Shown piece by piece: positions 22,329 to 34,504 of a stretch of 64,000 bases of DNA (position 1 is the stretch's first letter; every line of letters begins with the position of its first letter). The stretch comes from Balamuthia mandrillaris. Lineage: Eukaryota; Discosea; Longamoebia; Balamuthiidae. The notes under the pieces were generated by a model. The model worked only from the letters and a program-made list of their open reading frames with translations, made no database searches and was not told the DNA's origin. The position numbers and the translations under genes were made by a program. Where the stretch lies: positions 35,115-99,114 of the forward strand of contig JAVKOQ010000194.1 of the NCBI GenBank assembly GCA_031835245.1, in the 5' to 3' direction.

Positions 22329-22959
22329 ACTACCCACAAATGTTGATCCAAAAAGAATCTGCACCTGCGTTCAGCTAAGGAGCTGACGGGAACCACTTTG
22401 GCCTGCCAAGCAAAAGATGAACGTCTTGGCCCTGCGCTTCCTGCTCTCGTTTAACATGCTCGCCGGTGAGCAGCGAACACGAAAATAATTTCGGTTTAGT
22501 TGGTCAAACCCAAAGTACACTCTCTCTTTCTAACCGGCACTGGTGGACGTCGTCTGGTGGAAATCGTTCCTCCTCCTCCCTCCTTCTTCTTCTTCTTCTT
22601 CTTCTTCTTCTTCTTCTTCTTCCTCCTCCTCCTCCCTCTTCCTCCTTCCTCCTCCCGGCCCAGAGTGCCGCTACCCGGAAGTGTTTCTGCAGGCTCATGT
22701 CGGCACGAAGTGGGGAATAATAATTATTATCTTGTATCCTGAGGGGTTTCCACGAACCGCCCAGAGTCTCCGAAATTCCTGGAAATTGGCTGAAGGCACG
22801 CCAAACTCTCTCCATCTGGCGTTACTTTTGTTGGGTGGTGTCCTCCTCAGCCAAGGAGGAGGAGGGTTGCTGGCCGATAATGAAAAACTCCTGACCTGAC
22901 CTGCTCTGCACTGACCTGACCTGACCTGCAAACCACAACAGAACAAAAACCACCAAAAA
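22329..22959. other. Intergenic region with TTC repeat and TGACC tandem units
   Basis: It holds a CTT/TCC triplet run (about 22578-22645) and, just before the next start codon, a cluster of TGACC pentamers (22891-22928). No exon with convincing coding character was found. Confidence 0.5.
22891..22928 (+). repeat. TGACC pentamer cluster upstream of the TRK-like gene
   Basis: Two groups of CTGAC/TGACC tandem units are separated by TGCTCTGCAC, ending 31 bp before the ATG at 22960. The position suggests a promoter element, but this is only inference. Confidence 0.5.
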
Positions 22960-25219
22960 ATGAGGACCAACAACAACAACCACAAAGTGGTGAGGAATGG
23001 GGCGGCTGCTCCGGAAGCCTCCTCTGCGCCGGAAGGCTCCGCCATGCCACACGCCCACCAGCGAAAAGGGAAAAAAAATTGGTGGCAGCGGGTTGTGGTC
23101 CATCAGGTCCAAGCGTGGAGGGCCAGGACCCTGGTGACCTACTTCAGGGTCCATTTCCTGGCGTTCGCACTGTTGGCCCTGTTTGGGGGCGTGCTCCTCG
23201 TTTTGCTGGAGATAGGGAACATGGACTTGAGCTACACCGACGCGCTGTTCTTCAGCACTTCGGCGCTTACTGTGACAGGCCTTATCACTCTGGACACTGC
23301 ATCGCTTCGGGTGGCTTCTCAGGTAAGCCTTCTTCGATAAGATTCTTGTTCTTCATTTTCGTTGTTTCCTCTTGTCGTTTCTTTCATGCTTCTCTATTCT
23401 TTCATGTCGTTTTCTTTCTCTTTCTGCTTCTTCTTTCTACTTTCTGGTTCCATGTCCTTGTTCTTGTTCTTCTTCTTGTTCTTCTTCTTGTTCTTCTTCG
23501 TCTTTTTGTCCTTCTTCTTCTTCTTCTTCTTCTTCTTCTCCCTCTCCTTCCTCTTCTTCTCACACTGCTTCTTCTCATGTTCTTCACTTGTTTTTCATTT
23601 CGTTCTCGATCGCCCGTCCTTTCCTTACCCTTCTCGACACAAAAGGTGGTGATCTATTTGCTCATCTTTTGCGGAGGAGCCATCATGGAAAGCATGTTTC
23701 CGCTCTTCCTTCGTTGGTGGACGATGATGCGACGGGCCAGGGTCACTCTCAAAAGAGCTCAACAAAGGAGAATGCTTCATTTGGACTCCCACTTAACAAA
23801 CGCGTTTGATGACACGCAAAAGGTTCGCGGGCGTACCGAGTTTCGAGCCCTGCTACGGTTTGTTTCCCACTTGTCTCTGTCATATATTGCGTTTGCTTGT
23901 TTTTGCGTTGACCTCATTTTTTCTCTGTGCACCACAAACGTAGGTTGATGATATGGATTCCAGCCTACTTCTTCTCCATTCAATTGGGCGCTTTCCTGAT
24001 GTTGGGGTTCTTTGGCCAATTCTCCTCCACCTACAACCAAGTCCTGGAAAACAATGACAACAATCCGTGGTGGTGGTCCATGTTCCACGCCCTCTCCGCC
24101 CTCAACAATGCAGGGTACTCCACCATGCCCGACAGCTTGGTGCAATTTAACCGCAGCTCCTTCGTGTTGACACTCATCGCAGTGTTGGTACTCTTTGGCA
24201 ACACGGCCTATCCAGTGGTTCTTCGCTTCCTCCTCTGGCTCTACTATCGTTATTTGTTGTGGAGAAACAACAAGAGGAAGAATAAGAAAGAGGAGGACAA
24301 TCGACTGCAAGTCTATCGTTACCTCTTGAGCCATCCTCGGAGATGCACCACTCACCTCTTTCCTTCGACGCACACTTGGTGGTTGTTAGCCATGCTGATA
24401 GCTCTCACGTTGATGGAGTACATGTTGTTCCTGGCACTGGATTGGGATTCAGAGGCGGTAGAGGGATTGGCGGCCTACGACAAGCTCAGCAATGGCTTTG
24501 CTCAATCCGTCTTCACCCGAACGGCTGGGTTCAACAGCATCGACATCTCCTTGTTGAATCCTGGCATGCAGGCCCTCTATGTCGGGTTGATGTACATTTC
24601 CGCCTTTCCCACCATCATCACCTTGCGCAAATCCGTACATTTGGGTACCATCATTTCTTTAGTGTTTCTTTCCTTTCGTATGGGTCTTATTTCTGTACTG
24701 CTGTTCTTGTTCTTTCTGATTTCATTTGCAATCTCCCTCTGTTCTAACTTGGTTCTGCCTTCTTTCTCTCAGATTCCTTTTGTGTGGAAAACGCGGATGA
24801 AGAAGAGAAAAAGCAACGGAGTGTGGTCTTCCAAGCCAAACGACTGCTCTTCTGGGATCTCTTCTGGGTCTTCTTCTCTTGGGTTACCATTTGCATCGCT
24901 GAGAGTGACCGGCTCAACGCCAACTTTGATGAGGAGGACTATGACCCGAACTTCACTTTCATGAAGATCCTTTTCGAGGTGGCCAGTGCCTATGGCACCG
25001 TGGGACTGTCGTTGGGCTATCCCGGTTTGATCTCCTCGTTCAGCGGCACCTTGAGCACGTTCTCTAAATTGATGATCACGTTCGTGATGATGATGGGGCG
25101 ACACAGAGGATTGCCGGACAGCGTGGACAAAGTGGTCAGCTTATCCCCTGTCTTGGTGACCGGAAGTGATGAAGAGGAAGTGGAAGAACTAGAAGAACAC
25201 GAAGCAGCAGAAGAAGAAG

Positions 25220-25251
<32 letters not shown>

Positions 25252-25446
25252 GAAGAAGAAGTAGAAGAAGAAGAAGAACAAGAACAAGAAGAACAAGAAG
25301 AAGTAGAAGAAGAAGAACAAGAAGAACAAGAAGAAGAAGAAGCATCAACAGAAGAGGAGGATGTGGAAATGAATGTTGGTCTTGAAAGGACCACAGTTCA
25401 TTCGCAAGACCCCCACAGTTCATTCGCAAGACCAAACTCCTCATGA
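22960..25446 (+). CDS. TRK/HKT-family potassium (cation) transporter
   Basis: Exons 22960-23322, 23646-23857, 23944-24644 and 24773-25446 give 649 residues. The protein has the four membrane-pore-membrane units of the superfamily. Each P-loop has a filter glycine: FFSTSALTVTGLITLD, FHALSALNNAGYSTMPDS, SVFTRTAGFNSID and VASAYGTVGLSLGYPG. All four positions are Gly, which by family knowledge favours K+ over Na+. The third donor is GTACCA at 24645; using it restores the frame into SFCVENADEEEKKQ. Charged loops follow units 1 and 2. The C-terminus is an acidic Glu repeat of about 55 residues encoded by GAA/GAAGAA microsatellite DNA, then VHSQDPHSSFARPNSS. It likely takes up potassium at the plasma membrane. 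The Slo-like gene is about 3 kb away. Confidence 0.93.
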
Positions 25447-25611
25447 CGACTTCATTTTTCACTTTGCACCGGCTCATTTGTAAGAAAGGAACAGAGAGGA
25501 ATCTTAGCGCTATAAAATTAATAGGCCAAACGTTCATTCTTTAAAGTACAAGATCAAACCAAAGCACGATAGGCATTACAGGATTCTTTGTGTGGGCTTA
25601 TATGAGTAGGG

Positions 25612-28600
25612 CTACAGCTTACCTTGAAAGTTTTGAAGCTTCATACTGAGTGTCCTGCTTCTTGCCCTGCGCTGCTTGTTCTGTTTAACCACGTAGTACG
25701 CGACAGCAGGGACAACCACCACCAAGAAGACGACGAACAGAGAAACAACCGTCAAGCTGATGATCAACGTCTTGTTGTCGTCTCCGCCAGAACGGTCCTC
25801 ACCGTCTTCTTCTTCCTCAGCACCATAGTCCACAAGAGTGCCAAAGTATACTCCCCTGGAAAAGTACGCCTTGCCGTGGACTGTCCTCTTACTGCCATCA
25901 AAAGAGAGGTTGAGGTTTGCAGGCGATGAGATCAGACGAAGTTGACTGGTCTCCTCGTCCAACACAGCCAATCCAAACCGGGTGGAATTAGTATCCAACG
26001 TCTCCAAGATGTCTTCACGAAGGTAAAGGGACAGGGAGAGCTGTAGATCAGCGGAAGAGTTGAATTGAAGTCCGTTGGTAACGACGTGACCTACGGGATC
26101 CGTATTGGTCGAGTTTTCAGGAGGAAGAACAACGCGGTAGTTGGGCGTTCCATCGCTCTGGTTGGCCACGATGAACATGGGGAATATCTTGTCCGCCTGT
26201 GTGAATAGAAAGTAGTTAGCAATTGCAGCTTTGAGATGAATGGAGAGCAGAAAAGGATTACAAGGATTTGAGATTCAGTGAAGCTTTCGTCCAAACATTC
26301 CACGCAAACGTAGATCTCAGCATCTTTGGTAGCTATCGCCGGTCTGTCGGAACCGAGAGACTCCAACTCGCCGCTATGCAGCTCTACATTCACCACAGGT
26401 GAAGGGAGAACCTCTTCAAAACAAGCTCTGCTAGCAGTTTCAGAAGCAGAATCTGCAGTGCATGAGCAGGACAATCGCTCCAATAGTGTGATGATGCTGC
26501 CGAACTTCTCTCCCATGTTCTGGAAGAAGATGGAAGCGTAATGGAAGTAAATGGCGGAAACTGCAAAGCCCGCTCCTTGATGCCAGTTGTAGCTCTCTTC
26601 CCATTTATTTGCTGCCCCGTACGCCCTCTCCTTCCAGGTTCCATAGGGGTTCAGGGTTCCCGGCACCCAGCCACCAGGAATGGAGTACATGATCGGCTGT
26701 ACCTTGCCTCCGCATTCCTGACATGTGCCGTTGGGACGAGGAGCACCCAGACGAGGAAAGTCCTTCGGATCAACGCACCATTCATAGGTTAATGCGTCGC
26801 ACTCCGCTCGGCTGCCGGCGAAGTCGTGCCAAAAGAAATCATCGCTCAATGCACAGGTGGTTTGATTCATTCCGACCACCGTACAGTAGGTGCGCCAGAA
26901 GGTGTTGCTGACAAGCTGGTACTGCGCCCCGTTGAACACCGCAAATTGATCTTCGCAACGGGGAGGGTCTTGGTAGATGCCTCGAATGTCCCAGGTGGGG
27001 TTTGGAATCAAGCATACTCCCTCCGGATACACAGAAAAGGCGGCAATGAGAGCTTGATCGGTACACAGTTGGATAGTGTCGCACTGTGCTTTACTTAAAG
27101 TGAAGGGGAACAGCACGTCAAAGGAGCAATGGTAGTTGGAACCGCACGCAGTTGCATTCAACCCCTTTTGAAAGGTGAAGGGTTGGTAACGATGAGAGAG
27201 AGAGAGAGAGAGAGAGAACGTACAGGGATGTCGCACACGGTGTTGCAATCCTCTTCTACAACCTGAGCGTCTGTGCAGAACCCGAAGCGACAATCCGCAC
27301 AGAACATGCCTGTTTGTGTGCAGGTTGCTTGAGGTTCGTCGATGTAGTAGTTGCAAACTTCTTGACTCAAGCATCCTTCTTGGTTGCCAGGTATCACGAC
27401 GTAACGATAATAGCCGTCATCATCGAGTTCGAAATCACTTTTTCCTTGGTAGTTCTGAGAGGTCCATCCTTGAGTACAGGTTTCCGCTCTGTAGGATAGG
27501 GAAAGGTGAGTACAAAACAAACAAGTGAAGAACAAAGAGGACTCCTGGAAGATGCACATACTTGACGAGTTCCAGATAAGTTGGATAGAAATCGGCCAAA
27601 GAGGTGTCTCTTGGGACGTTGAACATGGAAAGCATTGTTTGATAGATAGAAACGCTGGTAGCTTGCAAAGCCTCCACCACACATTGCGAGCGCAGTTGCT
27701 CTCTCATCTCGGGATAACCTGTGCATTGTCTGTCGATGGCGAAGGAAGTGCGTCAACAATACACCACTCTTTGCAGTAAAGAGAGGCTTGAAACGGTACC
27801 CAGAGATGAGCATGCAGAAGGTTCCTTCGCGACAATCGGCCTGCGATTGGCAAGGCCTTTTGAAGTGGTCATCAAAGCATTTTTGCAATGCGAATTGCCA
27901 CTCATTAGCAACGCTCTTGAAGTCAGTGATCTCCACCAGGGCTCCGCTGTTGAAGTCGTCCACGTAATCCTTGATCAAAGCAATCATGCGATGGGCCTCG
28001 GGTTGACATTCTTCATCGATGCGCTCTGTGAACAAGCTCAGGATGCGTTGCTGCACCTTGCTGTGATTGCTGGCTCGGCAACAATCGTACCACAGGTAGT
28101 TGCCATTGCAGCAAGCGTCGTTGTACCAGGCTTCGGTTCCTTGTGTTTCCTTACAGACTTTGCGGGTTGTTAGAACACACTCTTTAAGTGTCATTCACCA
28201 AGAAAAAGAAAAGAAACCTTCTCCGAATGCGTCCACAGTGAAGTCTTCCTTTTCGTACATACTGTCCAACAAAGACAAGCATCCTTGATAGACGTCCTGA
28301 AGGGTCAGAGCCGCAATGGTACGATGCAACTGGTCGAGAATGTAAGGATTGGCCAGGTTGGACGTGTTGGCGGTGAAGGGGAAGCTCTGGAAGCCTCTGA
28401 AGCTCTGCGTGAGCTGAACAAACTCATCAAAGACGCACTCCGGAACCAGGACGTTGTCCTGGGTGATGGGATCCGTTTGAATGGTGATGACCTCGTCGAG
28501 GGCGGTGGTGAAGTTCATCTCATCCTCGAGACTTGCAGTGCCAAAGACTACAACAGGCTCGCACGCCAAGAAACTTTCCCAGGTGAAACCGCTGTCGTAG

Positions 28601-29249
28601 TAACCTGCGGTGCCCTTTGCACCCTTCAACGCTGTGCAAAGAAAGAAGTGTTGTCTTCAGTGGGTGAAACATTCTTTATCAAACAGAGGCAGTACTCACG
28701 TGTAGGGGAGAAAGACTGCAGCACGATGGCGGCCGCGATGCTGTCCAGGTTAACCTCCTCCAACGTCAAGAATGGCCCGTAGAAGGCAAAGGCATTGGAC
28801 AAAGGGTTTGCGGTGCTCAGCAGCGGAACCATTCTTGCTCCCAATAACTCTCCTGTTGTGGTTGGGCTCCAGTTAATTTATTTACTTCGGAGATTGGATG
28901 AAAGCAGGCCGGGCGCATTACCTGTGACGTGGCTGTCCCACACTTTGTCGGAGTTTTTGGTGCAACGAACCTCGAACGTGCCAGCACCGGCGTAGGACCA
29001 GGCGGAGCCGTAGAAGCTGTCTCTTTTGCCTTGGTACTCCTGGAGGTCCGTGCCATTGTGGTAGAGGGCCTGGTCCAATTGGACCTCAATGACGGCGGCC
29101 TCCACGCTTTCCCAAGGAGGGAACGAAAAGGTTTGATAGCGCACGGTCGTTCTGAGGACAGAAGGTTGTTGCGCCCAAACCCGAACGGAGGCCAAGCGGA
29201 CCGCAAGCAGCAACAAGGGAATCAAGTGACAGGGCTTTGACCAGTGCAT
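25612..29249 (-). CDS. Large Cys-rich type I membrane protein, unknown function
   Basis: Eight exons: 29249-28922, 28852-28700, 28631-28218, 28181-27800, 27729-27562, 27488-27224, 27164-26262, 26196-25612. The product is 1,065 residues, closing in frame. It starts with a signal peptide (MHWSKPCHLIPLLLLAVRLA). The ectodomain has many Cys, often paired (DACCNGNYLWYDCCRA; GMFCADCRFGFC; RLSCSCTADSAS), and N-glycosylation sequons such as NQT, NST and NLS. A single transmembrane helix lies at about 1015-1040 (LIISLTVVSLFVVFLVVVV), followed by a short basic tail (KQNKQRRARSRTLSMKLQ). I do not recognise the family; an adhesion or receptor role is plausible. The end reads CAAG|GTAAGC right before the stop, a perfect donor, so a further short exon below 25612 cannot be excluded. 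Confidence 0.78.
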
Positions 29250-29585
29250 TCCCAGCAAGTGGTGTTTAAAAGAAAAGCTGTGCTGTTTGTTCTTTGAAGG
29301 AATTTGAAAACAAAAAAACAAAAACTAAAAAGTCAACCCAACGGCCCACGGCAACGAAACCGAAAGGTTTGTGTTTGTTTGACGTGTAATTTGTGGTTGT
29401 TAACCAATGGCCATTTCTCTCGCGCAACAAACGACACGTTCTTTATTTTCTTTCATATATAACGTTTATCCAATAAAAAATCAAAAAAGAGCCCATTTTT
29501 GAATTCTGATTGGACTTGAAGTATGAAGCGCACGTGGTCTTTTTTTATTTTATTTTTTATTTTTTATTTTTTTTTTTTTGCTTCT
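29250..29585. other. Intergenic gap
   Basis: AT-rich 336 bp between the start of the membrane-protein gene and the stop of the SDR gene. T runs at 29541-29580 lie downstream of the SDR stop. Nothing else seen. Confidence 0.5.
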
Positions 29586-30761
29586 TCAAAACTCAATGGG
29601 TTCGTTGTCAGCAAAGAACATGCCTGTCCTGGTTTCTTCTTTCGGCCGAGTGGCCAGCCACACGGCCACCTCGGCTCCTTGCTCCGCGGAGCGAGTCGCG
29701 CTGGGTCCCGCCATGTCCGTCCTGCACCAGCCGGGGCAGCAGGCGTTGATCAGGATGTCCTCCCGCTTCTCCTGTCGGGCCAGCACGCGCGTCAACGCGC
29801 TGACGCCCGCTTTGCTCACTCCATAAGTGTTCCTTGGCCACCCTTCCTCCTCACAACGTTCGTTCTTCACGTCCTCCACAAACTTGTTCATCAGCTCGCA
29901 CAATTGTGACTGATATGGTTTGTGTTAGGAAGAAAGAGAGGTGAGGCCTGAGAAAGAGGAGTTGCAGAAGAGCAAAAAAGGATGCTGTACAATGGTCAAC
30001 GTCTCATCGGTGAACTTCTCCCGAAGTTTGTCGTTCTGCAGGCGCTTCAGCGAGCCAGCCCTCGAACTTACGTTCACCACTCGGCCATAGGGACGGATCA
30101 ACGGCAAAAACGCATCGCACACGTTCAACGTCCCAAAAAAGTTCGTGTTGATGGTCGTTCTGTTTTAAACAACACATAGAGTTTACACAAATGTCAGCTT
30201 TGGTTTGTTCGCCTCTCTTTCTCTACTCCTCCGCCTCTTCTCTGTCTCTTCTCTCTCGCTCGCTGTATCTTCTCTCCTTTCTCTCTTCTCTCTCTGTCTC
30301 TCTTCTCTCTCGCTCGCTCTCGCTTCTCGCTTCCCTCTTCCCTCTTCCCAACAAAGAAAAACGCACCGTGCAACCTCCTCGTTGAAGGCGTCTCCTTTGT
30401 AGGCCATGCCGGCATTGTTGATCAGCACGTCCAGCCCACCAAACTCCTTGCGCACGCTCTCCGCCGCCTCTTTGATGACGGCCTCGTCGTCCAGGTCGAT
30501 GCGCAACGCCTGCACGTTTTGAAGGTTCTCCTTCTCCTGCAACCCACGGACCGCCTCTTGTCCTCTTTCTGGGTCTCTTGAACCAAGCAAAACCTTTTTT
30601 TTTTAATAACGAAATTATAAATAAGAAAAAGATTAAAAAAATATAAATTTTAAAAAAAATAGACGAACCAACGTGGAGGGCTCTAGTTTGGCCAACTGAG
30701 CGACGGTGGCAAGGCCTATGCCTTTGTTGGCTCCCGTGACCAAAGCTACTTTGCGTTGCAT
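29586..30761 (-). CDS. Carbonyl-reductase-like short-chain dehydrogenase
   Basis: Exons 30761-30669, 30593-30367, 30159-29991 and 29909-29586 give 270 residues, the normal length for carbonyl reductase 1. The Rossmann motif is VTGANKGIGLATV (TGxxxGIG, NADPH binding), followed by DVLINNAGMAYKG (NNAG), the catalytic serine strand RVVNVSSRAGSL and the active-site pair YGVSKAG (Tyr-x3-Lys). The CCPGWCRTDMAG block after the active site is typical of CBR1. It should reduce carbonyl compounds with NADPH in the cytosol; the substrate cannot be read from sequence. The acceptor of exon 2 is A-rich (AAAAAAG|GTTTTG), unlike the pyrimidine-rich acceptors elsewhere in the window. Confidence 0.93.
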
Positions 30762-30985
30762 GTTTTTGTTTGTTTGTTTGTTTGGTCTCTTTATTTCTTT
30801 TTTTTTTCTTTTTTTGTTGGGCTTTAAAAACATTGTGGAACTCGTGGAAAACACGAGGAAAAGTGAGAAAATCACCGAAATTAAATCCCGTAAATTCCCT
30901 GTTGGTCAATCGGAGAATTTTATCTACCAATGCTAAAATTTTGACGACATTATTGTCCGATTGGTTTGTTTTATATCGAAATTTA

Positions 30986-32010
30986 TTATTTCTTCTTTAG
31001 GCTCTTCTTGGCGGATTCTTTCAGCTCCTGCACGTCGGTGTAGCCCTCCACTTTCTTGCTGGTCTTGCCTTTGACCTGGAGGTCTTTGAACCGAGAACCG
31101 GGACAAGGGGTCTTCCAGTGCTGCTTCACCTTTTCCGCTTTGATGAGGTTGCTCAGGCTGCTGTAGCGATTCTCCCAAAAGGTGAAGCCTTTGCCAGGAT
31201 TGTACATGATCCTCTGGTGCACGATCTTGCGCTTCTTGGTGATGGAGGAGATGGTGAAGCAGCCGGGCTGCGAGGAGAAGCGGATGAGAAAAGCGCCAGG
31301 TTTGCAGAGCTGCAGCTTCTCTTCGGCCTCCTTGGAGGCTATATCGCCATGGAACCACGGCGCTTGCACTGTTCGCTTTATCTGTGTTTCAAGATTTAAG
31401 AAGCAGAACAACAAGAAAGAACAACAAGAAGGATGGAGTACATTGTTCAAAAAGAAAGCTTCGTTGGATTCGGAGCTCTTTTCTGTGGCTTCGAAGGAAT
31501 TGTTCTGGATGAACGGACCGAACCAACCGCACATCCTTCCAAAGGTTTCGAGGCTGACGTGTAAGCCATCTCCGGATATTCCCTTCCCTTCTTCAGCTGT
31601 TTTTTTTTATTGTTTCGTTAGTCTCCTTTTCCTTTCTCTCTTTTTCTCACTCACTCTCTCTCTCTCTCTCTCTCACTTGCTTCTGTTTACCTAAAACAGC
31701 TTTGAGGCAAAGCAGCTTGGAATCACTTTCAATGTTCTTTGGGAGCTCGCGTTTGAAAGCTCTACAGAACTGTAACAGAAAGGCATCGAAGGAAGCTTTT
31801 TCCTGTTAAACAACCCCAAAAAAAAAATGTTAAACAAAAGATACCAAAACAAATGGAAAAGACAAAACAAAAGAGTTTACTTTGCCAAGAAAGTGTTTCT
31901 TCCAGAACTTACGAGCCCCTTTATCTTCAACTGCGAGATCCACAATTATCTCATCTAACCTTTTTGTGTCGTTGTTATTCAGAAGAAGAAACAAAACAAG
32001 GAGAGAGAAC

Positions 32011-32041
<31 letters not shown>

Positions 32042-33848
32042 AAAACGTACTTTTCAATGACTATAGCAAAAGACGGTCTCTTGCTGGGATCTTTCCGCCA
32101 ACAAGCATTCATCAGCTTGGCGAGACGAGGCAGCAGATCGTCTGTTATTTCTGGCCGTTCGTTCTTGTCGCAGATGGCATGGATGAGAGCCGGAAGACAG
32201 TCGGAGAAACGCGGATAGACGTGCGTTTGATACACCATCTCCCATAACGTCAATCCAAAGCTTTTTGTTTTCGTTTTTGTTTATATGAGAAGATAAAAAG
32301 GGGAAAAAAGAGAAGCTAAAAGAGAATGTACCTATATACATCACATTTTTCATCAAAACAGCCGGTAAAGACCTCTGGAGCCATGTATAACGGCGATCCT
32401 TGTGCTCCATGTAATACTTTCTCAGCTGGTCTTACCTTTGTAAGTCTGCATATTTGTTTGATAACATGTGAGTAATGATAAGAAAAATTGGAGAGAGAGA
32501 GAGAGAGAGAGAAGAGAGAAGAGAGAAGAGAGAAGAGAAGAAGAGAGAAGAGAGAAGAGAGAAGAGAGAAGAGAGGAGAGAAGAGAGAAGAGAGAAGAGA
32601 AGAAAAAGCTAGAGAAAGAGTGAGGAGGAGACAGAGTGAGGAGAGACCCAAAATCGCAAACTTTCACCCTGTTATCTTTAGTGACCTGAAAGAAAAGCAT
32701 TAAAACGAGAGAGAGAGAGAGAGAGAGAAACAAACAAAGAAACGAAGAGGAGATACAAACCAGAAGATTGGAAAGTTTCAAGTCACGATGAATGAATTGT
32801 GGCTTCGAGGAATGGAGCCAGTTCATTCCTAAAGCTGCGTCCTTGGCCATTCTCATCTTTTGAATGAGAGGAATATCAGCCTTATCTGTGTTGAAGAAGA
32901 AGATCCCAGTTTTGTCAATGTGAAGCGAAAAATGAATAGCTAACAATATCAAAAACGTACTTCCTATCAAGAGGGTCTCCAGGTCCATTGGTAAGATTTC
33001 TGTCACGATACTTTATAAAGGCGAGCATGGAAAACGTGAAGTTAGAGGAAGAGGAGAAGAAAAAGGAGAAGATGATGATGAGTGAAGAACTAAGAACAAG
33101 AACAAGAACAAGAACAAGAACGAAGAACGAAGAACGAAGAACAAAGAACAAGCACAACCACAAGCAACCACAAGCATAAGCACAAGCATAATAGTCGGTG
33201 AAAGTTGAAGTTTAAGAATGAAACAACCACCACAAGAAGGAAGAACTGAAGTAACGACAAGAACACGATAACGAAAGTTAAAATACCTCATGCTTCCAGG
33301 TATAGTACAAGCGCCCATAAATAGCACTTTGGGTCATTCAAGAAAAACAACGTGAGAAAAAAAAATAGTATCAAAAACACAACAGAAAAAAAAAGACAAC
33401 GTACCTACATTCGGGTGATATAACTTGCTGTTTGTATATGCGAGAAAGAACGAGAGAAAGGAGAGAGCGAGAGAGAGAGAGAGAGAGAGAGAAGGAGAGA
33501 GAAGGAGAGAGCAGAAGAGCAGAAGAGAGAACAAGAGAAGAGAAGAAAATGAGTTATAAGGAAGAATAGGAAAGGCATTGAAACAAAAAAAAACCTCATA
33601 ATTCTGACTTCAGCACGAAACGAGTCCAAGTCCTCCTCGCTGAGCGTCTGTCGGTGCAACACTTTGACGGCAACAGGCTGGCCTCTGCATTTGCCTCTGT
33701 ACACTTTGGCGAACGCTCCCTCGCCGATCTCTTCCTCCAACCGGATTTCCTCGGGAGAGATCTCCGGGAGGTCTTCCTCCGAGTCCAACAGCTTTGGCGA
33801 GGGGGTGGTGGCGGGTGCCTTTTCCTTTCCTTTCTCTTTCTTCTCCAT
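30986..33848 (-). CDS. SH2-domain protein kinase (Dictyostelium Shk-like)
   Basis: Twelve exons: 33848-33595, 33427-33405, 33326-33287, 33010-32961, 32885-32761, 32685-32648, 32445-32332, 32260-32051, 31959-31881, 31802-31691, 31569-31442, 31381-30986. The product is 522 residues. The kinase domain (about 35-300) has the P-loop GEGAFAKVYRG, VAVKVL lysine, MRMAKDAALGMNWLH, HRDLKLSN, DFGLT and MAPEVF, all intact. An extended linker typical of Shk proteins (KLDEIIVDLAVEDKGARKFW; FGRMCGWFGPF) follows. The C-terminal SH2 domain (about 395-480) has APWFHGDIASKEAEEKL and the phosphotyrosine-binding Arg in FLIRFSSQPG. This order, kinase then SH2, is characteristic of amoebozoan Shk kinases and opposite to Src. 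The basic C-terminus ends in SAKKSLKKK. The second exon is only 23 nt. Confidence 0.93.
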
Positions 33849-34112
33849 CCTTTTTGTTTTATTTGTTTTCTAAGTTTTATTTTTTGTGTTATATTTATGT
33901 AACGTTATTGAATTATTAATTGAGGTCTTGTGAATGGAAGGAGCTAGGGCATTGCCTTCCCTTCACGCATTCCTGGGACACATTCATTGAAGAGGGCGAC
34001 CCCACTCTTTTCGCGGAAGTTACCTAGCAATCCATGGTAGCTTCCAAAGGTTGTCATGACAGTCTGTATCCAGACAACAACACACCAACATTCTGCTCTA
34101 TCTTTGCAATCT

Positions 34113-34192
<80 letters not shown>

Positions 34193-34213
34193 AGTACACC
34201 CAGCAACGTTTTA
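33849..34213. other. Intergenic gap with CT microsatellite
   Basis: It lies between the kinase start and the dynamin-like gene stop, both on the - strand. It contains (CT)n at about 34112-34190, immediately downstream of the dynamin-like stop codon. No exon seen. Confidence 0.5.
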
Positions 34214-34462
34214 TTACTTGGGGCGAGAAAAGTTGGCTGAAGCCTCCAAGAACTCTCCCTCCAAAGAGGCCAGCTGCTTCATCTCTCCCTGCAGCTCCTT
34301 GTCGCGCTCCTGCAGCGTCACTTTGTTGGGCTCCGCCTGGAAGAGCTCGGCCAGCTCCACGTCCGTCATTGATGTCACCTTGCCTTGTACTGCTCCCCAC
34401 AGTCCGTTTTGGCTGTGTAATGCATTACAAAAAAGCCAACGGCGATTAACGAATGAATGTGC

Positions 34463-34504
<42 letters not shown>

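Noticed and set aside
24785-24964. Straight continuation of the TRK-like exon 3 frame into exon 4
   Set aside because: It gives a Ser/Thr/Arg-rich tail with early stop; using the donor at 24645 restores the fourth P-loop.
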